Shown: positions 62,362-64,000 of the stretch, piece after piece
Numbering within the stretch: the stretch's first letter is position 1
Layout: each line of letters starts with the position of its first letter
Source: an uncultured Lacinutrix sp.
GTDB lineage: Bacteria > Bacteroidota > Bacteroidia > Flavobacteriales > Flavobacteriaceae
NCBI RefSeq assembly: GCF_947500325.1
Contig: NZ_CANMRQ010000003.1
Span: 62,001-126,000, forward strand
DNA length: 64,000 nt
Reading direction: 5' to 3'
Notes under the pieces: model-generated
Told to the model about the DNA's origin: nothing
Seen by the model: only the letters and a program-made list of their open reading frames with translations
Database searches by the model: none
Translations under genes and position numbers: made by a program

Positions 62362-64000
62362 TCATTTTTTCGGAATCAAACGATTCAAATCGTTAGTTAC
62401 TTCTTCTTTTTCTAGCCTAGCTTCCAAAGATCGGACAGCAATACGAGATAAATAACGTCCTAATGGAATAATAGGCTCTACTTCTCCTTCTGTTATGCTA
62501 ATCATTGCTTTATGTTCGTTTATTTCTGTACGTTTAGATTGTACATTACATAAATTACTAAAGCTTTTCTCCATTTCTTTTGGATGTGCAAATGTTGCTT
62601 TAGCTATCATACCAGCTGGAGCAGTTAATTGGCTACTATATTTTATTGCTGTTGCATCCCATGGTGCTTCGTAATTAGAGATTAGTAAATGTTTTATTTC
62701 ATATTTACCAGTTAAACTAGTATCCTTTTCTATTTCTTTTACTAAAGCAGCTGTTAATCGCCTTGTAACAGTTCCACCAATATTATCGTAATAACCTGCA
62801 TCTCCAAACTGTCCTGCGCCTTTAATTCTAGCTACAGGACTTAGATAAGGAAAACGTGCATTCATAGACATTGCTGTAGAACGTTTTATCATTTTATCTG
62901 GTTTGTGGTATTGCCCTAAAAGATCTACAAAAACTGCCATGTTATTAGTATCTCTATCTGTTTTGACAGGACTTATTATAAAACGTTGGCCAGACTGCAA
63001 ATGGGTTGTATTTGTAATAATTAATGGTTTTATATAAGTATTTGATTGTATTGCAGGCATCATCTCTAAATAGGCTTCTCCTAAAGGATTAGTATTTTCG
63101 TATTTAAATACTTTTTTAAACTGATTTTCCCATTCTTGATCTAACAAAGCACCACGATCTTTAAACACACCTATATCGGTAATATTTTTAAATAAATCTC
63201 TGCCCATAATACTAGCAACTGAGGTTGATAAATAATCTTGATTATAGATATCGCTAGCACGATATTGTACATTGTTAGTTATAGAATCGAATTTTAATTT
63301 AACAGTACTCTTACCTTCTTGTAAGTTATAGGCTTGTGTATAAAACATATTATTACCTACACCGCCACCAGATGCTCCTGTCATAGAGAATAAATACTTT
63401 TTAAAATAGTCTGGATTACGATCATACAAATAACTTTGCACTAAAAAAGACCATAAACCTGCTCTAGAACCGCCACCTTCGGCTGCTACTAGTATTATTG
63501 GAAACCGTTCTCCTGATTTTTGATTTAATATGTCGGTTTTTCGGTCGCTAATCCATTGTTTAACATAGGTATTTAATTCTAAACGGTTATCTGGAGAAAT
63601 ATTACTTGGTACTGTACCTGCATCATAGTGTGAAAAATCGACTTTATTCGCCGTCCAAACCGAAAGAACAACACTTACTATTAATACTAAACCTAATAAC
63701 GGTATATCATTTCTATGGCCAATAAGCTTAATAAGGTTTAAAACAGTATAAATTCCAATAATACATACCATAACGATAGATAATGGTGTGATTATTTTTA
63801 AAGCTTGTGGATTAAAAAACAGTATAACATAAGCGATAAATGCGCACACTACCAATACAATAATTAAGTAAACACCAATGTACTTTTTAAATTTTAAAAT
63901 GTATTTATTATAAGATATTGAAACAATTAAGAAAAAGGTAGCTAACAATAATAAAGAACAGAAAAAGTATTTTGTATCTATCTTCGCACCTCCATTATTT
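62362..64000 (-). CDS. patatin-like phospholipase-fold membrane protein, cut at the window edge
   Basis: The reading frame is still open at 64000, so the N-terminus is missing. The visible part has about 545 residues: at least four transmembrane helices (to about residue 120 here), then a patatin-like domain. The nucleophile region reads FSMTGASGGGVGNNMF (GxSGG), the oxyanion loop AAEGGGSRAG, and the catalytic Asp fits FGDAGYYDNIGG (DGG/A-like). It is predicted to be an inner-membrane lipid acyl hydrolase. Substrate unknown. Confidence 0.75.
   Translation of the reverse strand, partial: NNGGAKIDTKYFFCSLLLLATFFLIVSISYNKYILKFKKYIGVYLIIVLVVCAFIAYVILFFNPQALKIITPLSIVMVCIIGIYTVLNLIKLIGHRNDIPLLGLVLIVSVVLSVWTANKVDFSHYDAGTVPSNISPDNRLELNTYVKQWISDRKTDILNQKSGERFPIILVAAEGGGSRAGLWSFLVQSYLYDRNPDYFKKYLFSMTGASGGGVGNNMFYTQAYNLQEGKSTVKLKFDSITNNVQYRASDIYNQDYLSTSVASIMGRDLFKNITDIGVFKDRGALLDQEWENQFKKVFKYENTNPLGEAYLEMMPAIQSNTYIKPLIITNTTHLQSGQRFIISPVKTDRDTNNMAVFVDLLGQYHKPDKMIKRSTAMSMNARFPYLSPVARIKGAGQFGDAGYYDNIGGTVTRRLTAALVKEIEKDTSLTGKYEIKHLLISNYEAPWDATAIKYSSQLTAPAGMIAKATFAHPKEMEKSFSNLCNVQSKRTEINEHKAMISITEGEVEPIIPLGRYLSRIAVRSLEARLEKEEVTNDLNRLIPKK

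Overview
The window reads as chromosomal DNA of a marine or psychrotolerant member of the Flavobacteriaceae (Bacteroidota). This is inferred from the strong AT bias, the many TAnnTTTG -7 promoter boxes with few Shine-Dalgarno sites, a type IX secretion sorting tail, SPII signal peptides ending in S-C, a two-component regulator propeller kinase, and family-restricted proteins (Lacal_2735, DUF6452/DUF6048, CCC-motif and DUF6768 proteins). No rRNA, tRNA or CRISPR array was seen. The gene at each edge is cut by the window.

Region 1 (1-42 kb) is mostly ordinary chromosome. It holds short operons for metabolism (ornithine aminotransferase, cysteine desulfurase, M42 peptidase, class V aminotransferase), RNA modification (RlmD, a THUMP methyltransferase), envelope work (acyltransferase, phosphoethanolamine transferase, lipoproteins, a T9SS cargo protein, an adhesin-like repeat protein), transport (ZIP, MarC, MsbA-like ABC, Bcr/CflA MFS) and regulation (propeller histidine kinase, ECF sigma factor with DUF6768 partner, MocR regulator next to a flavin-binding oxidase-like gene). 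Convergent genes are packed tightly, and five pairs have interlocked stop codons.

Region 2 (42.3-57.5 kb) is accessory. It starts with an isolated contractile sheath plus tube gene pair lacking the other parts of a phage tail or injection system. A GNAT gene follows, then a tandem duplication of a small GIY-YIG nuclease gene in which each copy is bracketed by long imperfect palindromes. After a peptidase-like lipoprotein comes a six-gene minus-strand operon: hsdR, hsdM, hsdS, an SMC/ABC-type ATPase, a zinc-ribbon HNH nuclease and a PD-(D/E)XK-like nuclease. The last three genes each overlap the preceding gene by 4 nt. The operon looks like a type I restriction-modification system joined to a Septu-like ATPase/HNH pair with an additional nuclease, and it is the best candidate here for an undescribed defence system.

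Region 3 (57.8-62.3 kb) is a plus-strand oxidative-damage cassette: MsrB, MsrA, a thioredoxin-like protein, a glutaredoxin-GNAT fusion, the pseudokinase AMPylator SelO, a diverged second MsrA and a small zinc-ribbon protein. A truncated patatin-like membrane protein ends the window on the minus strand.
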